DNA of 64,000 nt from Ascaphus truei (lineage: Eukaryota > Chordata > Amphibia > Anura > Ascaphidae), in the NCBI GenBank assembly GCA_036426205.1, contig CM071569.1, positions 124,001-188,000 on the forward strand, in the 5' to 3' direction. Both the position numbers and the translations under genes were made by a program. Shown here piece by piece: positions 46,548 to 58,132 of this stretch; positions within the stretch are counted from its first letter, which is position 1; the number at the start of each line of letters is the position of its first letter. The notes below the pieces were generated by a model. That model saw only the letters and a list, made by a program, of their open reading frames with translations, was not told where the DNA came from and made no database searches.

Positions 46548-47542
46548 TGTAGCCCCCTGTAAACAGCACAGGCTATACCTATCTTCCTTCTACTGTGGTA
46601 AATCCTGTTAAGATCAGGCACCAGTAATTATCATGGGTTTTACCCCTTCATAGCCCTATCCTGAGTGGTAGATGCAGGCCTGGACTCTGCTGCAGGCGTG
46701 AGCAAGAGGGGAGGTTCTGCTGACATCACGAGGGGCAGGGCTAGCTCTATATTTATCAGCCAATTCCTGTGAGTAGAGTTAGTTGATAGTGATATCGAGA
46801 GTCTGGAGTTGCCGGTTAGTTATGCCGGGAGTATACAGTTCCGTTAGTATTCCGTGAGTCGAAGAATCCTGCGGATCGGTCCGAGGAGTTGGAGGAGACC
46901 GCGGTCTCCCCTGCGCTGACTGCAGGAGCAGAGAGAGGGGAGTGGAACGATTCAGCTTCCTTTAGTAGAGCTGAATTATAGACTTGGTGGACCAATGCCC
47001 TCACCCCACTGCCAGGGGTGATGGGGAGAATTCAAGCCCCACCGCGAGGATAACCTCGGGGGTGGGCCACGGGGTATTGAAGCCCTAGCCCAGACCATCC
47101 TGTTGGAGGAGAGACTGGGAGGGAAGGAGAGGAGGAATTATATGTGTGGAAGGAGAGCGGCGTAATAACAAGTCTTTGCTGTTGTTGTTGCGGCTACTGG
47201 AAGCCATTACCGTTGGGAGATTGCTTTCTGTCAATAAAAGAGACTATTCGTTATTACCCAAAGACTGTGTGTGAATTGGAAGGTATTACCCTGGGACCCA
47301 AGGGGTTCTTCTATACAGGCCCTGTCCCTTATTCCTGGGAGTATAGAAGATGGAGGCGCTGCACCACTAAGAGAAGATGGAGGCTATCACCCCAGAAGCC
47401 CGGTCCTGGCTCCCCCACAACATCGCGGGAAGCTCAGGCCCTCCTGTTCCTCACAGGTATGCACCACACCGCATGTAATCTGCCCTCATGCACCCTAGAC
47501 ACCACCGTAGAGTCTGGGGGAAGGGGGGGAAGCAGGGTTACA
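46548..47542 (+). repeat. 5' LTR
   Basis: Starts TGTAGCCCCCTGTAAACAGC and ends AGCAGGGTTACA. It has a TATA-like CTATATTTATC (46748), a polyadenylation signal TCAATAAAAG (47231) and the shared GATGGAGGCGCTGCACCAC block (47349). The sequence following it, TTTTGAGGCGCTGCTGAGAT, is where a primer-binding site would be; no tRNA match is claimed. Confidence 0.85.
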
Positions 47543-47947
47543 TTTTGAGGCGCTGCTGAGATATATTTCAGAACAGGACCGGCTTATAGCAAGGCGGAAC
47601 GGGCAGAGCGAGATGCACTCTCCGTGCAAGTGTTGGAGAAGGATGGGCGCCCATAGGAGGTGGCGTAGGAGGGGTGAATAGTTAGAGCTGACGAGTCCCT
47701 TGAGGCAGGTAGCGTGAGGCAACTGGGGGGGTCAGCCTGTTAACCAGTCCAGGGACCATGGCCCAGGGCCCGCGCTATGAGTGGCAAAGAGCAGGAGATG
47801 CCCGTACCTAGACAAGAGGTACCCTAGCTATCACCCACACACACGCACCATAGAACACTTACATGGTAGACATCGAGTACAGTGCATGGAGGAGAGGCGT
47901 TCCGCTGAGCCTGGGGTACAAGCCACCTCAATTTAGTGAGAAACAGA

Positions 47948-48430
47948 ATGCAGAGCACACAGTTAACAGTCAGTCAGTGTATTTTAGGTACGAGATACCC
48001 GTTAGACACTGAGGATAGGGCACATGGACATTTGGAGGACTCGTCCAAGATGGCGACCATCCCTACATGTGCTCCGCGGAGCAAGGACAATGATCTAAAA
48101 TGGCGGTTCCCGCCAAGCCTGGAGCAAGCACGTGTGTTGTGCACAGAGACTATTAGGAGAATGTGGCGGGATATGTGTGACAATTTGGCGCCAAACCCGG
48201 ATTCTTTGCAAGGGGAGCGGAGCGGCGCGAAAGCCGAAAGCCCACCCACCTGTGTCATGAATGGTCAGAAAGCCCGGCCACGTCAAGCTGAAGAAGAAAA
48301 GATCCCACCTCTGGATTCCACCAGAGGGAGGGGGCCCAAGGAGAGCCAATCAGGAGAGTCCTCCCCAGCGAAGGGAGGGACCGGAAGCCTGAGCGAAGAG
48401 CTTCCCTTTTGTCTGGCATTCGAGGAGTAA
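47948..48430 (+). CDS. LTR-element ORF A, unknown function
   Basis: 160 codons from the ATG at 47948. It is hydrophilic, contains MWRDMCDNLAPNPDSL and a proline/serine/glycine-rich end, and stops at 48430. It overlaps ORF B by 22 bases; ORF B lies in the -1 frame. The position just after the leader of the LTR element suggests the start of a gag-like product, but no capsid motif is seen. A -1 frameshift linking A and B is possible and untested. Confidence 0.5.
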   Translation: MQSTQLTVSQCILGTRYPLDTEDRAHGHLEDSSKMATIPTCAPRSKDNDLKWRFPPSLEQARVLCTETIRRMWRDMCDNLAPNPDSLQGERSGAKAESPPTCVMNGQKARPRQAEEEKIPPLDSTRGRGPKESQSGESSPAKGGTGSLSEELPFCLAFEE

Positions 48431-49155
48431 GGAGTACTTCCATCTACCCATTTCCAGGAGGCCTACTGGTAGTGGAGGTAGCTGAGCACGAATACATTCG
48501 GTGTTTGTGCGTCCACTGCGGAATACCGGGCGTGGTTCCAAGCACCAGGGCCCGATGCTCTCAATGTGGCGCCTTTTATCTTTGGCCGAACGAGCCGTGG
48601 CCTTTGTTCGGAACCCCACGGGGTGCCTCTCCGGGAACCTTGACGGAGCTGGCGGAAGGTAAAGAAAAGACTGCCCTGGGTCCCCGTTATACCATATCGG
48701 GAGGAACCAAGGCTGCGCTCGCTATTAAACTGAGCGAGCTGGCAACAAAGAAGAGCGCGACCGCAGTGGAGGTACCAGAGCAAGAACCCTTTGTACCTAT
48801 ACCCACTGGTTGTATCGCCGAAGAACCAGGTGACTCCCCAGCGGAGGAACTTATCGTGATTTCTTCGGAGGATGAGATTGGTGTGACGTCGGTGGCGATG
48901 CGCCTACCGGCGAACCACCCCAAAGGCATCAAGAGAGAGCAGACAAGTCTGGAGACCATCCGACGGCGAGCGCTGGTGCGGCCGGAGGCCCGTAAGAGTC
49001 CCACCGCTGTGGTGACTCCCAGTGCGGCAGAGACGGAGACCGAGACGATCCTAGAGGAGCCTGATGTCATCAAAAAGCAGCGGAGCGGTAAGGAGACTCC
49101 ACCACCCCCTTACTCCCGCCAGGCGCAGACCGCACTCATGGCGAACGAGAAATAG
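48409..49155 (+). CDS. LTR-element ORF B, zinc-ribbon-like, unknown function
   Basis: 248 codons open, with no ATG in the first 160; translation may therefore come from ORF A by frameshift. It has a C-x2-C...C-x2-C cluster (C34, C37, C50, C53) resembling a zinc ribbon, an acidic middle, and a PPPY motif at 232-235 near the C-terminus. Residues 112-171 match the start of the minus-strand ORF at 62111 (KSATAVEVPE and SVAMRLPANHP are identical). PPPY motifs recruit WW-domain proteins in many systems, but the role here is not established. Confidence 0.55.
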   Translation: MSGIRGVRSTSIYPFPGGLLVVEVAEHEYIRCLCVHCGIPGVVPSTRARCSQCGAFYLWPNEPWPLFGTPRGASPGTLTELAEGKEKTALGPRYTISGGTKAALAIKLSELATKKSATAVEVPEQEPFVPIPTGCIAEEPGDSPAEELIVISSEDEIGVTSVAMRLPANHPKGIKREQTSLETIRRRALVRPEARKSPTAVVTPSAAETETETILEEPDVIKKQRSGKETPPPPYSRQAQTALMANEK

Positions 49156-49399
49156 AGGCTCTAGGGCCTACTTGTTCGGCCGTGTACCGGACGCTCCTCC
49201 ACCATCCCCGCAGGTCCTCGACGCACTTCCGGTGCGTGACCACGGAGCGGATGGAGATTCTGCAGGCGATCCTGACAACGTCGTTTCCGGTTCCACCGTA
49301 AAGCGAAGGCCTGGAGGAGTGTCCTCCTCTCGCAGCATAGGCTCAGCCATTGCCCCGGCTATCCTACAGAGTTGAGGCCCCACCCAAGAAGCCAGAAGT

Positions 49400-50509
49400 A
49401 TGGCGGGGAGTGCCTCTATGCACCGGTTCCTTTGGCGTGGTGTCACCCACTTGCTGGACAATGCCCTGGACATTCCCCTAGCCCCGGCCCATAACCCCAC
49501 TGCCCCGGCCACTGCCCCTGCCCCGTCAAGAGTGGTGCCACCGGGACCTACCAGGGATAAGTTATGTAAAACCCCCAAATACTCCAAGGACTTGCGGGAC
49601 TGGGAGTTGAGTGAAGAAGGGTCCGATGGGGAGATACCGTATTCAAGTGTTATACCTGTACCTAACCCTGTGCCGTTTTCTCCTGCAGCTAGAGGGAGGG
49701 CCTGTGGGTCTCACACTCCATTAGAGGCTGGGTCTACCAGCAAAGTGGTGCACAAAATTAACCCCACTACGTATTACAATGCCAAGGGAAGGAGAGATTG
49801 CTCGCGATCTACTGATGCGGGTGCGTCCGGTGTATCATCACAGGTAGAGTCTGATGTAGAACGCACTAGTCAGTCCGCAGAGTACAAACACCGCGACAAA
49901 TGGTGGGCGCCTTTGTTCACCGGATACCACGAGGGGATGGACCGTACGCGGTTCTTGTTAATTAAGAACGATGTAGTAGATCATTGGTGGGCGGCTGGTT
50001 CTTTCACTCCGCAGGAGATGGAGGATTGGTTAGATCACCGGTTTAGGGAGATAGAACAGAAACGTATTGTTCCTCGAGGCCTCAGTATATTGTATGATGA
50101 GGTAGCTCCAGAGGAGCCTGTATTTTGGGTACTGCCGAGCAGGGCAGGACACCGCACACTCACCAAACTAAGTCGAGCTGACCGGGCCATAGTCGCTAGA
50201 TACCGGCAGTCACACGGGTATGAGTATCCCTACGTGCCTGAGCCCATCATGAGAGAAATTGAAGAGAACCGAGACAGTTGGCTAAGGGAGGCAGTCCAGG
50301 AATGCCTTCGGACCAAGTTCGGTCAGGGAGGGTATCACAATGAGGATAAGATTAGTGAGCTAGTACGCATATGGAGCATTGGTAGGTGTATCTACATGCA
50401 TGGTGTTACATACAGGCCTGAGCATGGGCCAGTTCAGTCGTTCGCTGTGACCATCACGGATCATAATGGACGGCGGGTAAGAAAGCCTGATCCTAGGCAT
50501 TATCTGTAG
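49400..50509 (+). CDS. LTR-element ORF C, 369 aa, unknown function
   Basis: ATG at 49400, stop at 50509. The first 150 residues are proline/serine-rich and look disordered. Residues from about 160 on form a compact-looking domain with KWWAPLF, RTRFLLIKNDVVDHWWAAG, EMEDWLDHRFREIEQ, EYPYVPEPIMREIEENRDSW and KPDPRHYL at the C-terminus. No reverse transcriptase, protease, integrase or CCHC knuckle is visible, and I do not recognise the family. It ends 165 bases before the 3' LTR. The long open frame suggests recent coding function. Confidence 0.6.
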   Translation: MAGSASMHRFLWRGVTHLLDNALDIPLAPAHNPTAPATAPAPSRVVPPGPTRDKLCKTPKYSKDLRDWELSEEGSDGEIPYSSVIPVPNPVPFSPAARGRACGSHTPLEAGSTSKVVHKINPTTYYNAKGRRDCSRSTDAGASGVSSQVESDVERTSQSAEYKHRDKWWAPLFTGYHEGMDRTRFLLIKNDVVDHWWAAGSFTPQEMEDWLDHRFREIEQKRIVPRGLSILYDEVAPEEPVFWVLPSRAGHRTLTKLSRADRAIVARYRQSHGYEYPYVPEPIMREIEENRDSWLREAVQECLRTKFGQGGYHNEDKISELVRIWSIGRCIYMHGVTYRPEHGPVQSFAVTITDHNGRRVRKPDPRHYL

Positions 50510-50660
50510 GGTTCTCCATGTTGGGAGTACCCGGGTGTACTTGTATTGAACTACCTCATTATGCCATGTATTATGACAATGTTATGTGTGCTGTTTCCCA
50601 GGTGGTTCGCCGCAGGATGGGTCTGCTAAAAATAGGTCCAAGTGGGGACCATTGGATTCC

Positions 50661-50674
50661 ACCATAGGGAGACA
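50661..50674 (+). other. polypurine-like tract before 3' LTR
   Basis: ATAGGGAGACA immediately left of the 3' LTR start, in the position of the plus-strand primer of reverse transcription. Weak but correctly placed. Confidence 0.5.
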
Positions 50675-51685
50675 TGTAAACAGCCCCCTGTAAAAAGCAC
50701 AGGCTATACCTATCTTCCTTCTACTTTGGTAAGTCCTGTTAAGATCAGGCACCAGTAATTATCATGGGTTTTGCCCCTTCATAGCCCTATCCTGAGTGGT
50801 AGATGCAGGCCTGGACTCTGCTGCAGGCCTGAGCAAGAGGGGAGGTTCTGCTGACATCACGAGGGGCGGGGCTAGCTCTATATTTAGCAGCCAATTCCTG
50901 TGAGTAGAGTTAGTTGATAGTGATATCGAGAGTCTGGAGTTGCCGGTTAGTTATGCCGGGAGTATACAGTTCCGTTAGTATTCCGTGAGTCGAAGAATCC
51001 TGCGGATCGGTCCGAGGAGTTGGAGGAGACCGCGGTCTCCCCTGTGCAGACTGCAGGAGCACAGAGAGAGGAGTGGAACGATTCAGCTTCCTTTAGTAGA
51101 GTTGATAGAATTATAGACTTGGTGGACCAATGCCCTCACCCCACTGCCAGGGGTGATGGGGAGAATTCAAGCCCCACCGTGAGGATAACCTCGGGGGTGG
51201 GCCATGGAGTATTGAAGCCCTAGCCCAGACCATCCTGTCGGAGGAGAGACTGGGAGGGAAGGAGAGGAGGAATTATATGTGTGGAAGGAGAGCGGCGTAA
51301 TAACAAGTCTTTGCTGTTGTTGTTGCGGCTACTGGAAGCCACTACCGTTAGGAGATTGCTGATCTGTCAATAAAAGAGACTATTCGTTATTACCCAAAGA
51401 CTGTGTGTGAATTGGAAGGTATTAACCTGGGACCCAAGGGGTTCTTCTATACAGGTCCTGTCCCATATTCCTGGGAGTATAGAAGATGGAGGCGCTGCAC
51501 CACTAAGAGAAGATGGAGGCAATCACCCCAGAAGCCCAGTCCTGGCTCCCCCACAACATCGCGGGAAGCTCAGGCCCTCCTGTTCCTCACAGGTATGCAC
51601 CACACCGCATGTAATCTGCCCTCATGCACCCTAGACACCACTGTAGAGTCTGGGGGAAGGGGGGAAGGGGGGAAGCAGGGTTACA
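50675..51685 (+). repeat. 3' LTR
   Basis: Starts TGTAAACAGCCCCCTGTAAA and ends AGCAGGGTTACA. It aligns with the 5' LTR along its whole length with scattered differences. Polyadenylation signal TCAATAAAAG at about 51367. Confidence 0.85.
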
Positions 51686-51693
51686 TATATATA

Positions 51694-52505
51694 TGTAGCG
51701 GTCATGTAAAATGCCTACAGTCATCTCTCCTGCTGGCAGTAAGGCCTGGTAAGTTGTGGGCATGCCAGCAGTAATTATGGAGGTTTGCCCTCACACCCTG
51801 GTGGGGTGCCCTGTGTATGGATGGGAGTGATCACATGCTCTGACTCCATGGTTAGTGATGTCAGAGGTGTGTCAGCTTCCAGAGTGTACATAAGGCACAG
51901 CACTGAGTCAAAAGTTAGATCTGCGTCCAGTTCTGCTAAGAGGAGGAGGAGTTCTGGCAGGAGTTCAAGTTCTAGTACTAGCCTAAGAGAGTGATAGTTA
52001 TGTTATAGTAACCTGAGAGGAGACTGTGTCCAGGGACCTGGCACAGGGCAGTGATCCCTGCGGGGATAGGGAATCCCTATCTAAGGAGAGATACACCTTT
52101 TAAAGGGAGGCACTGACTGGACATGAGTGGCTAGATATCTACTGCGAGGGGCAGCTAGCCCACTCAGGCAATAAAGATGTTCTCAATCAGAAACCCTCTC
52201 GTGTACATGTGTGGAGTGAATGTACAGAGAGGAGCACCACGGAGGAGTTCCTCAACAGGATCATCCCCATGCGAACGCAGGGACCCTGATGAGGTGGAGG
52301 CGCTGCACTGGAACTAGGTGAGACTCAGTACACTACCTCAGCTGCCTGTCTGGACGGGTCCTCCCCACACACCATCATGCGGGAGACTCAGGAGTCCTGT
52401 TGCCAACAGGTGCACCACCAGACACTACCACACTGTAATGGGGACCGGTTAGACCACAGGGGGCAATGTGAGATTGGGTGGGTCAGACCGGGCCTGAAAA
52501 ACCGT

Positions 52506-52509
<4 letters not shown>
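51694..52509 (+). mobile_element. solo LTR L2 (816 bp)
   Basis: Starts TGTAGCGGTCATGTAAAATG and ends TGAAAAACCGTTACA. Only 8 bases (TATATATA) separate it from the preceding element, and (TA)n follows. It contains GGCAATAAAGATG, GAGGTGGAGGCGCTGCACTG (52282) and CCAACAGGTGCACCACCAG, the modules shared by all LTRs here. Confidence 0.82.

Positions 52510-52557
<48 letters not shown>
52510..52557. repeat. AT microsatellite between LTRs
   Basis: About 22 TA units ending in TGTGTG, directly between two solo LTRs. Confidence 0.9.
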
Positions 52558-52559
<2 letters not shown>

Positions 52560-52562
<3 letters not shown>

Positions 52563-53980
52563 AGGGGGTCACTCCCGGTTTCCCTGATGTCCCTTTGCCC
52601 CCTGTCTTACCCCTGTGGCTGTGGGGGAAGGGGACGGCGACTTCTCCCGGTGGGCGCCACCATCTTGGTTGTAGCGCGAGGTTCTCACAATGCACAGAGG
52701 TTGGCAAGGGATGCGGTGGCTATTACAAGTGTGCAGGAGCTCTGGGAAGTTGCGCAGGTGCAGTTAAGCATAGCTGCGGCCATTACAGCTTCGCACAGGC
52801 GCAGTAGAGATCGCGCACGTGGTCCCCATAGGAAAGAGGTCCTGAGTGGACTACATCCCCCAGCAGTCACTGGGGAATGCCCTATGGTCCCTGTCACCTG
52901 CAGCCAGCCAGCCACTGAGACTTGCAGATTCTCTGCAGCAGGGAATTGGTTACATTGTTGTGTGCAGATTCAGGAAGCAGACTGTGAAAGACATGAGGCA
53001 GTCAGACTGAGGATACAGAGGGGGAAAGAAGGGGGGCAGAGAGCTGTGAACTTCTGCCCTAGGCCAGAAATCCCCAGGCTAGAGCTGAGGCTCTGACTCC
53101 CCACTAGTGAGGGTGGGTGGTCACAGGGACAGGCCCTAGGATAGGGACCTGTCACATTGGAGAAGGAGAAGGAGCTCTGCGTGTAGGGAGGCAAGTAGCC
53201 CCTACATTAGGCCTTATACTCCATGCCCAGTTAGGCCCTGAGTCATTGAAAGGTTGGAGCTGCTACAGGGACATGCCCTAGATAGGGAACGGATCCCCTC
53301 AACAGCCAGGTGTGTTATAAGATAGTCAGGGACACAGCTGTGTGCACGTGGCCTGGCAAGTTTGGTCTGGGAACAGACCTCTTCAGGAAAGAGACAGTCT
53401 TCACGGTGGGAGCGTCTGGCGGAACATCACACCACACGGAGGCAGGTTTCATCGCAGGATCAGCGGATCCTTTGTGAAGATTCATCATACCGATAGTGGA
53501 CACACTCAGCAGGTTCAGTCACCAAGTGCACCAACATTACCGGTACCACACAGGCACTGATCACGCCTAAGGTTGCATAAGTCTTGGGACACTTGGGACT
53601 CAGGGAATAAGGTGTGGGCCCTGCGAGGTGTGTGACTAGTTGTGTCTTCAGTGGGTGGAGTGATAAGATATTATCAGAGTTTTAAGTCGGTACATTAGAG
53701 CGTTAAGAGATGTTATGTTCAGTAAAGACCTTTCCTATTTCACATCCAGTGTATGTGTTGATTTGTATGTGTCCTGTGAGGGACAACTCCCGCTCTGCTG
53801 GGAGCCATCGCATGTGGAGGCGCTGCACCATATAGTAGTAGTAAGAGTAATTCACCCCAGGTTCACCGTGGCGGAAGCTCAGCCCTCCTGGTTACCAAAC
53901 AGGTACAGCACCACACTGATAAGTAGTCAGATACACCTACCGACCTCAATCTTACTTAGGGTGGGGGTAAGAGGGCTACA
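52560..53980 (+). mobile_element. solo LTR L3 (1.42 kb)
   Basis: Starts TGTAGGGGGTCACTCCCGGT and ends GTAAGAGGGCTACA. It is the same subfamily as the solo LTR at 28371-30009: both have GGGGGAAGGGGACGGCGACT near the start and GTGGCGGAAGCTCAGCCCTC near the end. No internal region is attached. Confidence 0.82.
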
Positions 53981-56334
53981 TATGTGAACCAAGAGAAAAA
54001 AGTATCCCAATACAAGCACTCTAGCGTACAAAAGTAGTAAATGTATTAGTTACATCACATACGACATATTGATTAAAACCTTGCCACAGTGTCACTGAGA
54101 CAAAATGAATGAGCTGGAAACCTCAGAAGTTGGAATAAAGAGTGACTAGTAATAGCTATACTGTATATATATATATATATATTGTCTGTAGAAAAAGCAA
54201 TGTAGTAATTACAGATAACACAGTGGTTGAATACATATAATAGCTAACCCTTAGGTGTGGTGGCAAATGATTAGCCTACCAATCACCCAGACCGGCTGGT
54301 CTAACCTATAGACACTCTAGTAAGGACAATTACAATAGATAAACAGAGTCCGCCTATATCATAATAACGCAGCGTACAAAGATTGAAACATGCAGTGGTG
54401 ATAATAGTACAGTATCCCTAAAGCTCAATAGGAGCAGAGATAACACCTCTGTGTATGGCTGCTGCAATACTTATCAAGTGTCCCAATTGCATTGTCCTTA
54501 GTCTGAAGAACTGCTGAGGTTAAAGCTTCCACCGCAGGTGCTCCATCTGGAAGTGGATGTATCTACTACAGGTTATATATTAGCATTAATAACCACCTCG
54601 TCAAAGTAGGTGATTCTTTCTCGCTTTTCATTTATCTACATTTACCTACTACATTTGCACCTCCTCATCACTTACGTGGATTTAAAATGACAAAACAATA
54701 CAGTACATTTAAAATAATTTGCAATTTGTGAACTTTGAGCAGGATTTTTTCTCTTTATTCTTCATCACGAAAGACATATCAAGATCTACTTGCAGAGTTT
54801 TTGGTCTCTGTTTACTAAGACAAATATGTAATTACTGTCGCACTCAAAACTATTGTAGCAAAATGTGTCCGAAATTGCAATTACTCTCTTCAAAACGTGC
54901 AAAGTTCAATGAGTGCCCAAAGCAATAGTTATAAAATTATTAATTTAATATACAAAAATAGTACAGTGCTTAGGTTACAGAAAAAAAGAATATTACAAGA
55001 AACATACTGTATATATGCAGACAGTTTCATCAAAATAATGGGATAATCAAACAGAAGTTTCTGACATATAGCAACAAATATTACATATATTACCCACATA
55101 GATTGGTCTCAAAGATGCTTGAGGTTAAAATATGAGATTTCATATGTCATAACATTGACACTCCCTTGGTTGAAATCTAATATCATATCCCAAATACTTG
55201 GTTTTTATCCTAAAACTCCCTCCATTGAAAACTGGATAAGACCACCTAACAGGTGTGTGTCCTTAACCCCCCCCCCCCCCCCATGTTTATCTCCTGTCAC
55301 ATCTTTATACAGATGCAGTGGCCGTTATTCGAACACTTCACGCGGTGTATACCTCAGAATACCCATGTGATGGCGCACAATTTCTTCCAACCGTACCACC
55401 TTTAGACGCGAGTGCAGGTGAGTGCAGAAAATGGCATTTTAGTGTTCTGGTTTTTAAACACCTGAAATTGACACAGTAGCACAATACTGTACACATTACA
55501 ATTCATTCATTTCATTGCATTTAATTGCACACAATCCATGAAATTCAACCAAAGCAACTGCGATAAACACGTGTGCCTGGGGCGATTGGCCGCGTTCATG
55601 CCGCGTGGAGTACAGCAGCGAACACGAAAAAGGCTCTGTGATTTGTTCGAATGACGGCCGCTGCATCTGCAGCTTGAGGAGAAAAATAGCTTTCCTTTCT
55701 AATCAAAAGTTGCCTGAATAAAGAAAATATCTCCTCCCCATAGTTTCTAGAATATTGTAACTCGTATCAATGTGTTTGGATGATCAATATATTCATTTAA
55801 AGATCTATTTTGATGCGGTTCGTGTTCTCTGAGCGACAAACAGATATCTGACCATTGCCCCATCACAATCATGGTTTGCTTAGCATTAATTATTTTTGTC
55901 TGAACGCAAATGTTACACATATATATTTGTTCTTCTCGTGAATCGTTATCAGATCCCCACAATCTTTATATTTAGTAAAGTTACACCATCATGCAGAATA
56001 TTTCCTGGCCACACCCTCAAGGAATTCCTTTTAAGTTATATTAAAAGGGTTTTTGCTTATTTCTACTTTCAGATTGAGTTGCGGCTCTAGGTTTCAATCA
56101 CCCCACTTCCCGGACCAGGGTTTGGCCCCAGATAACCTCACTTCTAGACAAACACAGAAAACCAAGCCGCTGATCCCAATGAAATCCAATACATGTATTT
56201 TTAAGATGTAACTTTCCACTCAAATTAACTATCTGTGATCCAGGTTATTAAAATGCAGAATATTTTCTGGCCTTATCATGACACTTCTATATCTTTCTGC
56301 CTCCATTTGAATTTTTCTTACAAAATACTTATTT

Positions 56335-56376
<42 letters not shown>

Positions 56377-56825
56377 TTAGAAACAGCAATTAAAGCTGTA
56401 GCAGACATAATAATTCCCATTATAATGTGGTATCACATGGTAACACGTAACTGCTGGTGTGACTTTATCTCAAGATTTTCTTGCAACTTTTTTCAAACAA
56501 ATGGAGCAATGAGAAACAACATGGCGGCAATGCAAACAAATGATACTATTCTCAATATTATAACAAGATTTGCATTAGCTTTTGGTAACACACATGAAAA
56601 TCTCCGTTAATAGCGCTGCCTTAATAACGCGCCTTAAAGTTTGACCAATGTGCAAATGCTGTGTATTGGAGAATGCGTCTCTGAGACATGAAAATCACAG
56701 TTAATAGCAGTAGTACTGTACTATTACAAACGGACAGAACAGAAAAATGATATACAGCACACACTAGAAGGCAAAAGAATATTTGCAGGGTGCAACGGAC
56801 TACGGAGGACCCAATACCTCCAAAA
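53981..56825. other. no gene seen
   Basis: AT-rich DNA with microsatellites at 54160-54183 and 56337-56370, and poly-C at 55267-55282. No exon or transposon end is supported. Confidence 0.55.
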
Positions 56826-56979
56826 TACAATATAAAGAACACAAAGCCCAGCACACACTGTCTTTAGATAATAGAACAAATGAAAAGGAACAATGCCAAG
56901 AAGAAATGTAATGACATTTAATATAACACAAACCACCAGTATAAGAACCACACCCACTACATCAAAAATTGATAACATG

Positions 56980-58064
56980 TGTAGCCCTTTTTCTGACACC
57001 TTCCTAAGGGACTACTAGTACTGTACTCAACCTGCGGCTCCAGGAGATATGAGCCTCCGCTAGCTGGGAGCCTGGAGTAAGGGTTCTAGCGCAGCGCCTC
57101 CACTTGCCCAGGATCCCCGTTATGTAAGATCGCCCTGGGCAAGAAACATACCAACAGTGCGTGCAACCAAGTTTACTGTGCATAGGCAACCATGTCTTAA
57201 TCTCTATATAACGTCACACATAACTTGCATATACATATATTATAACGTTAGAGTCCTTATACTACCGTGGCTCAGCCACATCCCTAGAGGATTTGTCCCG
57301 TATAACAGTGGCTCCGCCACGCTCGTATAGAGTGTTGTCCTTGCAAGATATTAGCTAATATGCTCAGTCCGCTAGCCACTTGCTAGTGTCACTACAAAGT
57401 TATGGCTAAGGCGGGATCAGCGCCTGATGACCGGTGTTGGTGCACTTGCTTTACAATTGTACCTTCCGGTCACAGCGGTGACCGGTGCCTCTTCGCAAAG
57501 GGTCCGTTGCCTCCGCTCTGGACCTCCAGATGTCGCGGTGTCCAGCCGTCTGATCCCAGATGACTGTGACCGTCCACAACTCCGTGCGCTGTCCCTAACT
57601 AAGGTGACAATTCCTTCCACTATCGGGCGTCCCTGCAGTACAGCAGCCTACTGTGACTCAGGGAAACTTCCTATGGGCCTGGGGGTAATAGCTGGCCTAT
57701 GCAGGTGGGTCACGGACCCCCTGCACTCACACTACCTCCTCTCGCTCTGTCCCGATCTCCTCTGCCTAGCGTGGTCTCTCCCCCACGCTTCCTGTTCCTC
57801 CTTCCTTAATTCCCGCCCTCTCATTGGCTCCTTGCGTCAGGTGACTGTTCCAGAGCTCGCGGGAGTTGGCGTCCATTATCAGAGCCTTTCCCTTATTGGT
57901 CTGTCGTTCGAGCGCTCCCATTGCGCCTGCGCGACCTCTTCACCCCGTCAGTGTCCTTTGCAATATTGCGCAACAACATGGCGGCACCCTGTACTACCGT
58001 GCCGTCGCGGAACCTGCCGTACTCCCTCCGCGCGCACACACACGGTATCTAACACACCCATACA
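56980..58064 (-). mobile_element. solo LTR L4 (1.09 kb), left arm
   Basis: On the minus strand it starts TGTATGGGTGTGTTAGATAC and ends AGAAAAAGGGCTACA. It is bounded by perfect CATG duplications (56976-56979 and 58065-58068). It carries GTGGAGGCGCTGCGC and AGCGGAGGCTCATATCTCCT, relating its 3' part to the LTR at 58899-60773. Confidence 0.8.
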
Positions 58065-58132
58065 CATGCAATAATAAAACAGGCAAAAACAAAGGGAATA
58101 ATGGAGGGGGAGAGGGCAGTGAATAAGGTACA

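Larger units (their letters stand above)
46548..51685 (+). mobile_element. non-autonomous LTR retrotransposon (two LTRs, no visible pol)
   Basis: Two direct repeats of about 1 kb, nearly identical over their length, bracket 3.1 kb. LTR ends are TGTA...TTACA. AT dinucleotides flank both outer edges. The interior holds three open frames without detectable protease, reverse transcriptase, RNase H or integrase motifs, so it must depend on another element's enzymes. Part of the encoded protein is shared with the element at 60774-62111. LTR differences (for example a 4-bp AACA gain at the 3' LTR start) show it is not brand new. Superfamily is unresolved. Confidence 0.82.
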
